Shown: positions 24,815 to 39,600 of the stretch, in pieces
How the letters are laid out: the number at the start of each line of letters is the position of its first letter
Position numbering within the stretch: the first letter of the stretch is position 1
Origin: Xiphophorus maculatus
Lineage: Eukaryota; Chordata; Actinopteri; Cyprinodontiformes; Poeciliidae
NCBI RefSeq assembly: GCF_002775205.1
Contig: NC_036459.1
Span: forward strand, 2,983,466 to 3,047,465
DNA length: 64,000 bases
Direction of reading: 5' to 3'
Translations under genes and position numbers: made by a program
The notes under the pieces: generated by a model
The model's input: the letters and a program-made list of their open reading frames with translations, nothing else
What the model was told of the DNA's origin: nothing
The model's database searches: none

Positions 24815-27800
24815 TCTGTTTTCTTGATGTTATGTAGAGAACTCAGAAACGCCACTTGAACTGGAACGGGTTGGTTTGTGTTTCCTGAAGCTTTTTTTTT
24901 TTAGGAAACTCAGTTATTTACATTAAAACGACGTTTTTTATTGTCAACAAATCACAACCAAAAAACTAACATTTAAAACTCCTGACGTTTAAAAACAGTA
25001 AAGTCTTCATGAAGGTGTGTAGTTTTAAAGCAAATCTTAGTTTTTTCTAAGTTTTTTTTTTTTAATAGATTTTTTTTAAAAAAAACAACCTAAGATGTTT
25101 GAAACGGAAACAGGCAAAAACAATCAATAAAACAACAAAAAGTTCAATTTAATATAAATAAGAATATTGATCATGAAGAATTTTTTTTTCCTTTTTCATG
25201 GAGCAAATAAAAAATAAATAAATACATTTTATAGTAAAATGTAGGGAAAAAAAATAAACACATCCACTTGTTTGTAAATATTTAAAGGCTCTAGATTCTG
25301 ATTTGGGCAAAATAATTTATTACATTTCTCATCAAAATCCTTAACTTTTCTCTAAAAATCTGACCATCAACAATAATTTTCATATAATCAGATATTTCTG
25401 TTGGAGTAATCCCAGAGTTGGCTGAAGCTAGCAGCCATTTTGTAGCATTATTGAACATTTTATTTATCTGATATAAAAACAGCCAAAGAAATGTCAGACA
25501 GTAAAAACCTGCTCCGATTTTACTGTTAAACAGACAAGCTTAGAGTTTTTAAATGTTAATATTTATCTTCAAGTGAACTGAGCTGTTTGATGCAGGACAG
25601 ACATTAGCTTCTCATGACCCGTTAATGGAGGCTCTAATGTCTCTTCTGGATGTTTTCCTGTTTCCTAACATCGGCTGTAAACCTGCAGCAGTCGTTTGGT
25701 TTTTATGGTAAAATGTGCCAAAAATCAACAGAATCGTCTGGAAGTTTCAGTCAGAAATAAAAGCCGCTTAAAAACCTGATTTTAGAGAATATTTTAAACT
25801 TGTTTCAAGTGTGATTTTGTGCATTTGTTGACAGTAAAAAACAGCGTAGAACCTCTTACCTCTGTTTGTTTACCTATAAAGGAAGATTTTAGTTCAGATT
25901 GTTCTGGACTCGAATGGAAACGGCAGCCTTTCTTCAGGTCACAGTCAGCTCTGACCTTTACTTTCTTCTATTTTATCCAAACATCCATGTTTGTTTTTCC
26001 ATTCCTCTTTGTTTTTATTCCCCTGCTACATTCGTCCTCTTTCACCCAGAAGCTACTCTGACTTTTTGGTTTTCTTGCTGAAATCTCCATGATTGTGTTT
26101 TCCTGGTTTGGGACCATTTAACCTGAGGGAAGCGTGTCATTTTTACCTTTCAGAGCAGCTTTTTAGAGGTGCTAATTGAGGCGGATTTATTGTTGTTGGA
26201 GTCGGAGCAGCTGCTTCCACCTGCCATCCTGCTCAGCTAATTTACAGCTGGCTGTAATTAGTGGATGGAGACAAAAACCCAACTCAGACTGTCTGCAAGA
26301 AAACCAAACCAAACTCCTTCATTTTTTTACTTTACATGAAGTTACCTTAAACTCCCTCCAGGAGGCGCCACTGTGCCATCTGGGTGTATTCTGAATATAT
26401 ATTCGCGACACCAAGGCAGCAGAACGAAAGAAAGAGAAATTGGCCCCAAACAAGGAGACCCGGCCTCTGAATGATGCAATATGAGACTTCCTGTTATGTC
26501 GGTCGCCATGACAACAGCTTGGTCACGCCACAAGCAACAAGCCAAGGACACGCCCACAGACCCATGTGACTTGTCTGAGGAGATTTGATTGGAGGACTTA
26601 GCCGTTGGCTGTTTTATCAAATATGGCAGCTAGTGTTTTAATAGGAAAAAAAAGAATAAAATAAATATTCTGGTAATGAAACTGAACGCAGAGTCCAGAC
26701 TGTTTCTTTCTGGTTGTTTACTCACAATCATATTATTTGGCATCTTGTGTCAGTTTTCTGACATTTTGGTTCGTTCATTTTCAGTTTTTATTTTTGGTCA
26801 TCCTTCAACAGTTTGGGTTTATATTGGGCTTGTTTCCTCCAGATGAAGAGGGAAATAGTTTTTCTAACATTTCATTTGTTTCTTTCAGTTTAATGTTTAA
26901 ATAACATCAGATTTACCTCTGATGTTTTAAACTGGTTTGGTAGTTCTCCTGACTTCACGATTATCTGTGAGATTTTATTTGAACTTTTTCTGCTTTTTCA
27001 TTCAGTTTCAATCCAGGAAGCAATAACTCTTTATATATCTTGAGCCACTTTACTCTGGTATATTCAGGCTCTTATTTTGAAGGGATGAATAAATGTTGTA
27101 CCTCTGAATTGGGACCTTCAGCTTTTACAGTCTTAGGAGCCATATCTTCCTCCAGTCCAGCTAAATAAGACTTTAGACCTGCAAGATTTTATGTTTTTCA
27201 AGCATTTCCTTTATATTTATTTATTTTATTTTTTGCAGAACATTTATTATTTTTGAAGAAATGGACTTTATTGCTCTTTTTAGGTTTTAAAATAAAGAAC
27301 AAACATACATTTTTTACTCATGTAAGTTTTAAGTTGAAAACTACTTTCATCCCCATTTTATAACAAAAATAATAGATCTCAGTGTGATTCTGTCATGGAA
27401 TATCAATTTATTACATAAAAAAACTTAAACCAGTTTTTTAAAATTATTAAATTTTATATTTAAAACATTAGCTGATCCTTCATCATGATGTCTAATTTTT
27501 GCTCCAGCTCATTCTGGGGATCCTACAGGCGTCTCCATGGTGATATCTGCTCTGAATATTTGTTTGTTTGTTTGTTTGTTTTTACAGTGTCCCAACTTTA
27601 AAATCAGTTATTTTCTCTTTCAGTGGATCAGGATTAATTGATGACAGCTTGTCTATCAGCTCCATTTGTAATCTTTAAATACTTCCTGGACGTGCAGGAC
27701 AGTGTTTGTCCACAGGAGGGCAGGATAACCGTAAAAAATGATAAACAAGCAGGAATTAATGCTCTGGAAAAGGTTTGCTTAGGACACTTTATTATTGCCT

Positions 27801-29289
27801 TTTATTTGAAAACGTTATAAAATTTGTGATAACAGAACTCGTCTTGGCTGAATACATAAAGGTCCGAGTTGAATCAACAAGATTTTCTTCTATTCTTTCA
27901 GTTAATTGACTGATTTACTGCAGATTAATGTTTAATGAGTTGAGAAGGAGCCTTGATGGATTTCTATGATCGAGGATTTCAACCTAAAAATGGATTTAAA
28001 ACTAAATTTATATTATTTGCAATTTTATATGTCCAGTGTTTCCAGGTTTCATTTAACAGGTTGAATAAGAAACAGCATGAAAAAAGTTTTAGTAAGATAA
28101 TTAATGAGATATAAGACTTAAATCATTCAACCAAAAATGCTGTTAGACTCTGAAAATTATCATCCATCCATTTATCCTTTTATTTATCATCATGTTATCC
28201 ATGCATCTAAACAAAAGAGACAACCAACCAACCAAACATCCATTGTTTCTCCAGGTCGGGTTCTGCAGTTTCAGCGGTGATCCAGACCGGAAGTCTCTCT
28301 CTCCAGCTAGATCGTCCCTCCAGAGGGTCTGGGTTTCAAACCTTTAAAGGTCTGAGTCTCGTGTTTTGTTTTTGTTTTTATCATTTTGTTTCATAAATGG
28401 ACCAGTGTTGGAAATCTTTCAGAGTTTTGAATAAAACGAAATCTCTCAGTCTCTGCAGTTTCATGTCGCCACCTGTAGAGGTCCTCATTTATCTTTTGAG
28501 GCTTCCCCAGCATCTGCCCAGTGTTTCCAGTCAGATCACCTCTTCAGGTTTCTGTCGGGACTCAGAGGTTTACGTCCTCTGGCTCAGAGAGCGAGTGATG
28601 ATCTCGGAGTGTGAGCATTAAATATTTAACGTAGCAGACTTTACAGCAGCTGTTAAATTCAATCTGAGACCAACCAGTCTAATGTGGCGGATTTAATCAG
28701 CTGTGAAAATGAGATGTTGAGTTCTGATCATTTATTTCAAATCTAACTTGTTCCTCCAACACGTGACGATGTAAAAATAATTTGCCTGTACAGAAGTTAT
28801 GTAACCAACAAACCGATCAAAAAAAAAATGTATCAGGGTGAGAGTGGGCGAATGAAGCAAATTAAAACTTCACTTCAGTTAATTAGCTCATTTCTTTTTT
28901 TTATTGAGGCAACACAGACATCATTAGCTCACGCAGAGTGAGTCAGTTTCCCCTGCAGAGAAAAAGGACATCCAACTTTAGATGCTCGAATCATTTCTTC
29001 TGTCTTAAATATTTTCACATTAGTTGCTGATGTCCAACCTTGACAGCAGCCTTCATCCCTTCATCGCCGAACAAAAAGCTGTTCTATGATCTCATTCTCT
29101 TGGTCATGATCCACACAGGAAACCAACAAGTACACAGAGCTAGCTTTGGGTTAGCAATGCTGGATAATCCCGAAAATACCCCAAAGGCGCCACCAAACTC
29201 CCACAGTCCCATCAGAAACAGTAAAGATCTGAAGAGAAATGATCTACAGCCAGCATACAGCTTCAGTTATCACAGCTAGAAACTAGAGA
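24815..29289. other. Intergenic DNA after CNOT2
   Basis: AT-rich DNA with no supportable gene. It has a (TTTG)n run near 27559-27582, and 26340-26640 is GC-richer and repeat-like, with an X-box-like GTCGCCATGACAAC at 26502-26515. Short open frames here do not resemble proteins that I know. Confidence 0.5.
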
Positions 29290-29670
29290 TTAGGCCTGAA
29301 ATCTGGATCTGAACCTTCAGAGCCACATAAAGACAGTTACAAAGTCAGCCTTCTAACACCTGAAGAACATCTCCAGTATTACAGGACTAATGTCCCAGAA
29401 AGATCTAGAGAAATTCATCCATGAGTTTATCTTTAGTCGCATTGATTTTTGCAACGGTGTCTTCTCAGGTTTCCAGATCCAGAACGCTGCAGCTGGAGTT
29501 CTGACTAAAACCCGGAGGATATAGCACATAGCATCTGTCAATATATTTGATGATAATTTTGATGAAGACTTGACAAAATGTAATGTTTATTGCTTGTTTC
29601 ATAATTGTACTATATTTTTATGGTGTAAAGCTCTTTAACTGCCTTGTTGCTGAAATGTGTTATGTTGTTA
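29290..29670 (+). mobile_element. Relic of an L2/CR1-like LINE 3' end
   Basis: Translation across small lesions gives SQKDLEKFIHEFIFSRIDFC and QIQNAAAGVLTKTRR, the conserved end of a non-LTR reverse transcriptase (compare SRLDYCN and IQNAAARVLT). A part between these two motifs is deleted and there is a stop upstream. The 3' tail at about 29578-29665 (TTTTTATGGTGTAAAGCTCT) is typical of these LINEs. Old and dead. Confidence 0.65.
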
Positions 29671-32600
29671 AACTCTTGACTTGTAAAGACACTACAGCAT
29701 CGCGGCGCCGCCAGTGCAGAGCTTGTTTATTATTGGCAGCAACTGAGATAAAGACTTTTAGACGAGAAGGGCGAAGAGAGGAGCCAAGAAAAACTTCTGG
29801 AACAGATGTGGAAGGAAGTTTGATGACAGACAGCATTTATTTCCTCTGATGAATCCTCCTTGAGATTTTTGAACATCTGAAGAACCAAATGTCTAAATGA
29901 GGAGTTTCCTTCAGCTCCCAACGAAAACTTTTCTTCAACTTCTTCTAACAATCCAGGTGGAGCTTCCTGTTGAGAAAGTGTCCAAGTAAGTAAATATTTA
30001 ACATATATAGCACCTTCACAAGTCAGAAACTACAAAAGTAAAACGGTGTACATGTGACATAAAACAAAAATAAACTAAAAAGCCAATCTGAACAAATGTG
30101 TCCAACTCCCTGCATAAAAAATCCAAAGTGGGTCAAATATCAATGAACAAAAGAGATAAATGCTGGAAATATCTGAAATCTGACCAATTTTGGAATGAAA
30201 TCTTTATTTTTCTTATGTAACATATGAAGAAAAAGTTAACTTTTGACCCTGATTTGTACGTCGTTAAAAAGCTGAGGTGAAAGGAAGCTGAAAAGTCTTC
30301 ATCCTGCAGCCTGAAACTATCAAACTGCTGCATCAGAGCTTCAGGATGCATCGTGGTGGATTTCTCCAGCCTGTCAGTCGCTGTTGATGGAGGGATTTCC
30401 AGCCAAATGTTTCCTCTGCTCCAGCCATGATTGCTTCTGTTTTTCCTGAACAGAAGGAGCAAATATTGTGCAGATCACACCCAGTTCGACTTTAAGCTGC
30501 AGGTCCCTGTTTTGAGCTGTCTGATGGTTCTGCTGTGCACCGACATGTGGGCCGGGTTCTCCCGCTCCGATTCCCGTTATTATTTCTAATCTTTTGATCT
30601 CCAGAGATGATGATAATCCCGCCACATGCCTCCCTGATTACTGCCGCCATGGATTCACTCTGCTGTTCTGAGCTCGGGGTTTTTTGCAGAGACGACACCA
30701 GTTGCTACGGTGATTCAGGCGGTTCTGTTCGGACCCGCTGCAGATTTCTGAGATCAAACGGTTTCAGGGCGGCCAAGTCCTTCCTGCAACTTTTAGATGC
30801 GTCCTAAACGTTTCCTCCTGATCAGATAATTGTCTCATTAAAGGCTGAAAAAATTCAAAAAATGACATCATGAAAAAGTTCAATTATGAAACTCATTTGT
30901 TGTCATTTTGATGATTCTGACGTAGATTTAAAAAAAACCCACAAAATTCAGAGTCTCAAATAATAAGAATATGACATCAGATCAATAAAAACTTTTATCT
31001 CAGCCGAAATGCCAGGTTTCTGAAAAACGTTTAAGTTTTATGTGTCAATCAATTAAGAAATGTAATCAGATTAATCACAATTAATCGCCATCCTTTTTAT
31101 AAAAGGTTTGAAAAAATGTTTTATGTCTCAAACCAAACATTTCAGTTTTCCAGATTTACATATTCAAAAAGATTTAAAAAGTAATTTATTCCAAATGTAA
31201 TTTAGAAATATTAACTATAAATTGGATAATTTATTGTAGCAATAAGTAATTAATGTTCCAACTCCAGTTTTTCTTCACTCCTTATGAAGCTCAATGTTGT
31301 TGCTACCCTGGTTATTAGTGCATTTTTTCCCTCCACTTAACTTTCTATGAACATGCAACGATCTTTCCATAATATTTAAATTTTCTGGGATTAAAAATTG
31401 AGAGTTTTCATTCTCTTTAAGCCAAAATTGTTGAAATAACAAGAAATAAACACCTGAAATATTTCACTCTGTTTCTGAAATGAAGGACAGAAAATCTAGA
31501 ACTTTTTCTAAGTTTTGAGATGTTTCTGAGTCTCTGTCAGCTGGACAGAGCTGCTCCAGGTAAAATGTTTTATTATCACTTTATGTCTCATCGGAAGAAG
31601 TGATGGTTGTTTTAGAGACATTTTTCACCCAAGCTCCGTTACAAACCGAAGGTGACTCAGACAGAACAGCAGCCTCGCCCAGAGCAATCTTTTTTATTTC
31701 TTTACACCCTCAGCTCTCCTCGGCGCCGGCTAAAAGGACCGGAAATCGATCAAATCTCAGTCGGCTCATTGATCATTGGGTCCGTGAGGAACATTTTAGG
31801 TGACTGTTTGCATCTCAAACTGCACACACAGGGAAACCCGCAGGAAATAAAACCCAGGCAGACAAACTTTCATCAATAAACGGAACCATTAAAATAAATT
31901 AAATGAAGAAAATATAACTAATCATCTCTCTGGTTTAGATGAATGTTTTTAAAAGCAACATTGCAGTGCTGCTAGGAAATACTCTGTCACGCCTAAATAT
32001 TTAAAGGCATCAACTAACTTTATTTGTTAGTTAAATACAAAATGCAGTTTTCAAATGATGATTTCATTTGTTCAAGGAGAAAAAAGTCCAAACCAACCTG
32101 GAATTATGAACAGCGATCTGAAATCATGACTTCAACCACTTCTTGAGTTCAACTGAGTTTAGTTTCACCAGATTTTTACCTTTTTACCTGTTAAATCAGT
32201 AAAATCCTTAAAGTAGAACATGTTGCAATGAACTCCTATTTCAAAACAACAAAATCTAATTCAGATCAAATTCAAAAGCTCTTCATTAATCCCAAAGGGA
32301 AGTTAAATGCAGCCTATTTTCATATTTGTTACAATAGTGTAGTTTATAGCGCCACCTGCTGACAACACATTCTAAACAGGGTTTACAAAAAGATCATTTT
32401 TCACCTCAGGTTTTGACTAGAAGTAGGTCACATTTGTTTTCTGTGCTCTCAATCAACTAAGTAACAACATTTTGATTCATGGCTCATCACAGCCTTCCCA
32501 TATGAAGAACGAGGTGTAAAAGTGTCCAGTGTGTTTCTGAGCGAGACTGATGTGCTCTTCCTCCACTAAGAGGCTTATCTCATGCAGCTTGTAACAGTGA

Positions 32601-34700
32601 GAGAACAACAAGCAGCCAGCGGCGTAATAAAACTCAGATCTGGATTGAATCATCAGGCTGCTGGAGCGAGCGAACGTCACTACAACAGGAGAGAGAGAAA
32701 GGTGAAACCATAGAAACTGTCACACTGCTGCACCATGTGACCAGGAGTGTCAACACCTGAACCTGTGAGAAGGTCAAGCTCAGACATGAGCTGCTGGCAG
32801 CAGAGTCTTCACCAGGGAACGCTTTGCCAAAGTTATTCTTCCTCTTAAACAAATCCCACATCAGTCACATAACAACAACTGACTCCCAGATATTTGGATT
32901 TAATGTGACAGATCTGCACAGTCAAGCAAAATATTGAAGAGGAAAGCAATTTGTTGTTTTTTGTTTCTATTGCTATATAAATAACTCTTAAAAGTGTGGC
33001 ATGCATTGTGGTATTTAGGCTAAAAAGTTGAATTATTGTCTCATCAGAGCAGAGCAAGGCGATAGATCGATATTAGAGTTTGAAGGACTAAAATGTGTTG
33101 AGGATTTGCCAAAGCAAATATAATCTATTAACCTCATCATGTCCTCTTCTGAACTTTTATGTAGCTGGCCTGGAGAAGTTAATGTTTTAATGGTCACCGT
33201 GGTCAACACATAGCATTAATATTCAGTAGTCGTGAAAGCCTCGGGTTAAAATGAAAAGTAAAACACTATAAATTAAACACGCTAATAAAAATTCCGGTTT
33301 TTTAATAGTCCATCAAACGCACCTACCGAGAGGCGTTAGCACAGAAGCAGAAGTAGAGAAAGTTTAGCATATTTCGGCAACAAATATTAAAAACAGCCGT
33401 TTTGGACTTTTATCGGGACCAGAAAGACGTTTTGAAGATGCTTCGGTTTTCACTACAAACAGAGGGAACTACAGCTGAGCCTCCAGCAGCTAACTGCTAA
33501 TGCTAAGTAAGTTAGCTTTTCCCCGGATGTTTGTTTGTTGTGTTCAGGATGTTCAGGTTTGATAGTTTGGCTTGTTACCAGTTTTGGCTTTCAACGTTGT
33601 AGCTAAATGTCTGTTTATTTATGTCAGTTTCGGTCCTACATACTTTTACATCAGCGTCTGTTCTGTAGTCTCATGTTAGCTAAGTGAACTAATACAACTT
33701 CACAATAACAGCGCAACGTAAATTAAGTACTTGTTAGACTTTGAACAGCGTATTTTGTGATTTAATGTTGGTTGTGGTATATATAATATAATATAATATA
33801 ATATAATATAATATAATATAATATAATACAATATAATACAAAAGTCATTCTGCGTTGTTAATGTGAATGTAATAAAAATAAAAGATTTTAAAATATTTAT
33901 TTTCTGTAACAGGAAATAACTCATCACTCATAAGATAATACAGCACAAAAGAAGTTTTAATTTTGGGGGGGTGAGCAATTTATTTGGTTTTTACCTCAAA
34001 TAAATTAGGTGAAAAATTATTTTTACCCTATATAATGATGTATACACACATCTTTATTAACTTTTCCTACTGATTCTTTATCAGATTAAAGTTGTGGCTC
34101 TGGCTTTGTTGCTCCGAAACATTCATATTGCTTTTATGTTTTTATCACTTTAAACCAAAATCTACCAATGGTTTTGGTCTGAACTTAGTATATATGTTAT
34201 CAGATATGTAGACTGTGTCAATATCCTGTGTTAAAAATGTCCTCAGACGTGGAAGAAAAATATTAATCTACTGTTTGTCCTCCAATATGGCGAACAGGAA
34301 GTTCCCCCAAACCACCAGACTCTTTCAGCTTAAAAGCACTTATTTCTGTCCTTGATAAATGAGTGAAATCTTTATTAAAACTAAATATTTTTTTGTATTT
34401 CCTTCATACACTAGTTGTAATAGGTGACTTAAACTTTTACATAGAAGCATCCAGTGAATTAAGATTTTGTTGAACAAATGTTAAAGTTGTAAGTTGGAGA
34501 AAATATAAAATAAACAATTGTTGTAGGTTGTTGTCGGAGCGTTTGGTGATGTTTTTGAAGCAAACAGAGTGAAAGTGAGCCGGAGAGAGAGGACGGGGAT
34601 GGGAGGAGGGCAGATTATGGAAATCTCAGTAAATAGATGCAACAGAAATTGGAGAGATGGTGAGGGGGTGAAGAATGGAGGGAGAGTAAATAAAACGGAC
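29671..34700. other. Intergenic DNA before KCNMB4
   Basis: No gene supported. It contains a short LINE-tail-like AATCCCAAAGGGAAGTTAAA at about 32287 and a (TATAA)n array at 33779-33838. A 5'-exon-like segment at 33300-33520 has gene-start character (short ATG, TAA, then GTAAGT) but no continuation that I can see. Confidence 0.45.
33779..33838. repeat. (TATAA)n microsatellite
   Basis: About 11 units of a pentanucleotide ATATA-type repeat, followed by two imperfect ATACA units. Confidence 0.9.
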
Positions 34701-34845
34701 TCGGAGTCTGAAAGCAGCCGCTGATTAAACTCAGGCTGTGAGCAGCAGCCGCTTCTCCTCCTCATCTTCCTCCTTCCCTCCGCTTTTCAGCCACCCATCC
34801 CCGCTTCCTCCTCTCCATGCCGGCGGAGGTCTCCGCGGGGCTGCC

Positions 34846-35010
34846 ATGGCGAAGATCCGGGTGTCGTACGAATACTCCGAGGCTGAGGACAAGAGCATCC
34901 GGCTGGGTTTGTTCCTGATCGCCTGCGGGATCCTCAGCCTCTTCATCCTGGGCTTCTGCTGGCTCAGTCCGACGCTGCAGAGCCTGCAGAGCAAGCCGGC
35001 CAACTGCACG
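34846..35010 (+). CDS. kcnmb4: KCNMB4 exon 1
   Basis: Residues 1-55: N-terminus, TM1 ([20 protein letters not shown]) and the first sequon NCT at the very end. The ATG has a strong context (G at -3, G at +4). An out-of-frame ATG at 34817 in weak context opens a 33-codon reading frame that overlaps it and ends at 34918. Confidence 0.95.
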
Positions 35011-36544
35011 GTGAGCCCGGCGGCGAGCTGCGCTGCGCTCCGGTGGGGTCAGAACCGCGGACCGAACCCGCACCGAGCTGAAATTATACCGGTTAAAGCG
35101 ATTAATCGCGCTGCAGGTTATTTATGTTATTAATACAGTTTTAGTTTTGAATAAACTTTTTAGGTAGATTCCAAAATGCACTTTGAAAGAAAATATATTT
35201 GCTACTTTTTTTAGTCATCTGGCCCAGTAAGAGTTTGATTTAGTGTGTTAATTATGTTTGGGAGCCCTTAACGGTGCAGCATGCATCTATTTGCATTAAT
35301 TTTACGATGTTGTAGATGCAGACTCTGAAGCTTGGTCGATAATCCATAAAACAGTAAAAATAAATGTGTTTTATTGTGGTTTACTTTGGGGATAACTTCA
35401 TATGTTGGTGCCAGGAAGTAGCAAGGAAAGCCATGAATGATTAAGAACTGCACCACACAGTTTTTATTGGCAGTCATTTCCATTTTTTATTATTTATGTT
35501 CACAGTTATGTTTTTGCCAGTCACATATTTTACAAATTGTATTGGTCCTTTTTGGATTGTAACTGGTGTTTCCAGTTTTATCTACCAGCTTTGTGAGTTT
35601 TAACATGCTGTGCATTCACAGCTGATATTCCATTTAGTTTGCTGGAAGTGGGTTATTCTCCTCTGCTCTCTGACACCAGCAGGGTCAGATGTGGTTGTTT
35701 GTGAAAATCCCAGCAGATGGAACATTTCTGAAACAGTCCATCTGGTACCAGAAATACATCACATTCAGTCACTTAAACTTCATTTGTTCTGATGTTCGGT
35801 TTGAATTTCAGACAATCGGCTTCACCTTGTCCACAGACCTTGAGGTGTACCTACTAAAGTCTCTGCTAAGTGTGCTAACAAAGTGAAACATTTCTGGTTT
35901 AAATACAATAATTTGTACTTAAATTAGTGAAAAACTGAAAAATAAAACTCTTAAAGTTGGGTCACAAAACTTGATTAAAACTGAACTTAACCAGCAAAAT
36001 AACCTGCAGCTGCAGAATTATTCATATCAACATAAAGACAGGAATTATATTATGACTCCATTTATGTCTGCTGAAAAATTACTGATGCATTTTACTGGAG
36101 GCTTTATTTTGCTTACCCAGTGTTCAATAAAGCTGCAGTATGTAACTTTAAAAAAAAAAAAAACTTTTTACATATTTGTTAAAACTGTTGCCAAGTCATG
36201 ACAGTTTAATATGAGAGATAATCTGTGAAATCGCCTCCACATTCTCCCTGAGCTGCTATTGCCATCTGAAGAAACACCAAAAACAACCAATCAGAGCCAG
36301 GAGGCAGATCTGAGCGCTGTCAATCAACCTCCTGTACTTGCAGCTAAATGTTCTAATGGCAGAAACAACTTATTGTTACTGGAAAACAATTTATACGCCG
36401 TCATCAATGGCTATGCCAAGTAGCCTTAGCATTCACAACAGGGATCAAGGGGATGCTAAACGGAGGATGTGATTGGTTGTTTTTATTTAGCACTGGGTGG
36501 GTCTTCACAGATCGTCTCATTCCAAACTGTCATCGTGACAGATT

Positions 36545-36608
<64 letters not shown>

Positions 36609-39600
36609 AAAGTTACAAACAGCAGCTTTAATATGACAATATGTGTGATACTGGTTAGATTCCAACCTGTTTGTAATGACCAGTTAATTCCTTAAACAGT
36701 GAAGAAGGCTATAGTGATCAGATGTTGCTCAGTGTTGATCAAGTTGATGCAAAGTGAAGGTGATCAGTGGAACATGATTGATCTGATCTGACAGGATCTA
36801 TAACGCTGAGCTGTCACTCATCATCCAGGGAAGCTTGGTGCATCACAGCCTCACTGACTGCACAGTTTAATTACATTCATTAATTTTAGTCCAATCAGTT
36901 TAATGATAAATTAATAGGCTTTGTATCAAATTCAGCTTAAATCAGTTTAATTTATTATATTACTGTCCATTCACAGGGAGTTTTACGCCCAGTTACAGTA
37001 AATATTATATTGAAGTATAATCATCTGGAGACGCCTTGACTGAACTGAATCATTGACTCTACAGAAATGTAGTCATCTTGCAATCCAATTGCTACAGAAG
37101 TGCTCTATAAACTAAGTCTATTTAAAACAGTCTCAGATAATTACACCATTTAGAACCAGATCTGCAGTTTCTGAGTTTTTTTTAGGGCTGCAGAGTCTGG
37201 CTATGTGTCAGAAAAAAACGAGTGTTAGTGAAACTACTGAAGTTTATCTATTTTTTCTACATAAAGAAACTTCATCTCATTTTGTTGTTTGAGGAGAAAG
37301 TGTTACACCAGCTGCTGAGTGAACCCTGCTCTAATTAAAGTGCTGGATAAGAAAATACAATATTCTCAAAATCAAGTTTTGTTTAAGACTGTGACAACTG
37401 GCATTGGGTTTTTACACATTTTTAAAAACCTGCATTGGAAATCTATACTTGCATAACTTTGGCTATGTTCACACATCAGGTGTTGATGCTCAATTCCAAT
37501 TTTTTGCTGAAATCTGACAAAATGTTTTGTCTGATTTCGATCATATTTAATTATACAAACTTCTTTGAAAATCTTTTACATCCCCAAACGTTGACGTCAT
37601 GCAGCAGCTCATTGTTTCCAGCGCTAGTAATGGACGCCATGCCACGGTTTATGGATCGATTTTAAGGTTGTTGAGAAATGGGAGCCAACAGTATCGTCCC
37701 AAAATCATAAGAAGACAAAGACTTGCTTCAAACATTGTTTATGTCCGAATTTACCGCATCTGGCTTCTTCTGGTGACAAATTATTACGCTTGACTGACAT
37801 CAATGACGTAAAAGTTGGATAAAATGAGACATGATCATTCAGGCTGCAGATGTTTTGAAAACTATTGGATACATATTAAATTTAATACCACAGATGAAAG
37901 TGGCACAAATCAGATTTTTTTTTGTGGTGAAAGATCAGACGGCCACTGAAAATGTCAAATATGAAATGGGGGGGATTTGGATTTACGTCACATTTTCCTG
38001 TTGTGTGGATCTTTGTGGTCTACAGACTTGCAATCCAGATGTATAATAATGACAACAATACATTATATTAGAAAGTATGTAGCTGTCTTGTTTCTGTCAC
38101 ATTTTTACAGTTTTGCTTTAATTCCATGAACATTTTATTGTCATTGTCTTGATTTATTTCTCTATTGGTTTCCATAGAAACAGTAATTGCTACACGCTGT
38201 ATTTACAGTGGTTACTGGCTCTTTTAATCTTCATCACGTTTGTGAAAGATTATACTTTGAAGTATCATGTGTTCACAAATTGGACAAAAGCCAAAAGTAT
38301 ACTTAAGTGTTTGCTGCCTGATGTTTCCATATGATTGGAGAGCTCAGTTCTCGGTGCAGCCATCCGTTTTGGCAGCAGTAAGTCAAACAACCTGATTAAA
38401 GGAGGCAGACTCTTTTCGGTAAAGTGCTTTGGTTCCCTGACAACTGACTGAAAACAGAGAAATATTTCACAAGCTGCTTAACACAACTGACCATGTTGAA
38501 CATCAGGATTAGTATTTTTGTGGAGGAAAACAATTCAGTTTTTTCCTTGTAATGAAGATTTAGAACCATGGCTGTGAACACACTTGTCTGTGTTTTCTCA
38601 CCACTACTTTATGTTAAAGATGACGACTTGATTTCCAGACTTGGACTCAAGTCATAAAATCAATGTTTTCATACTTGACTTGGACTTGGCCTTCAAAGAC
38701 TTTTTGTTTTACTCAAACTCATCCACTAAAGACTTAAGATGTAATGTAGGTCGTGAACTATAACTCAAGGACTAGGAATGGAGATCTACCAATCTTAAAG
38801 ACCAGGCTTGAATTGACCTTGGGCTCAAAAGACTTTAAGTTTTGGATTAGACTCAAGAGTTGATTTAGATGCACGTTCTAAAGACTGAAGACTTTGGGTC
38901 GACCTAAGCTGTAAAGTCTCAAACTTTGGCTTAGACTCAGGTTTTTAAGAAGCCAGACTTGGCTGTAAAAAAGAGGCAAAGTCTTTATATCAGTGAGTGA
39001 TAATCAAAAGTCTAATGTTGTTAGAGGATCTAACCCATTTTTCATCTTCAGAAGCACCACCATGGTTTTATTTTGATGGATTTTATTTTGCTTATTCTAA
39101 GGAGCTTCTGTCGCTGGCCACTAATAAATGTAAAGTCTTGTATTTGTAAGAGGTCAGTTCAGTATCAGGAGACCAACATGACCTTTAGTGTTGACAATTA
39201 AATGTATTTTTAAAAAATAGTCAAACAATCAGCCTCAGACAGATGTTTTGTTTCTGATTTAGTCATTTTAATCTTTTCGGTTGTCGATGAAAAGTGGATT
39301 TGTCCAGCTCTTTAGGCTGTGGCATTTCAGAGCCTTTGGGAATATATGCAGGAAATGAATTACAGGCTTCCAATGTCTGCACTTTATGCTGTGTGCTGTG
39401 GATGATGAATTTATTCAGATGATTTATTCGGCTGTTAGCTTATTGCATCATCTTGGACTGATGTTCATGCGTCATTTGGAGGGTTTTTCCCTGAATTGTG
39501 CAGGTTCTGGTCATGCAGTAGAGCGCTCTTCCAATTTGCCATTAGTGAATCTGTGACATAATAAAACATAAATCAGAAAACTTGAGTTTACTGCAGCTCT

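Noticed and set aside
24815-34700. A gene between CNOT2 and KCNMB4
   Set aside because: Only short frames without conserved motifs or paired splice sites. Synteny with human also expects none here.
36453-36695. Open frames of repeated Ile-Tyr
   Set aside because: Translations of the TA microsatellite.
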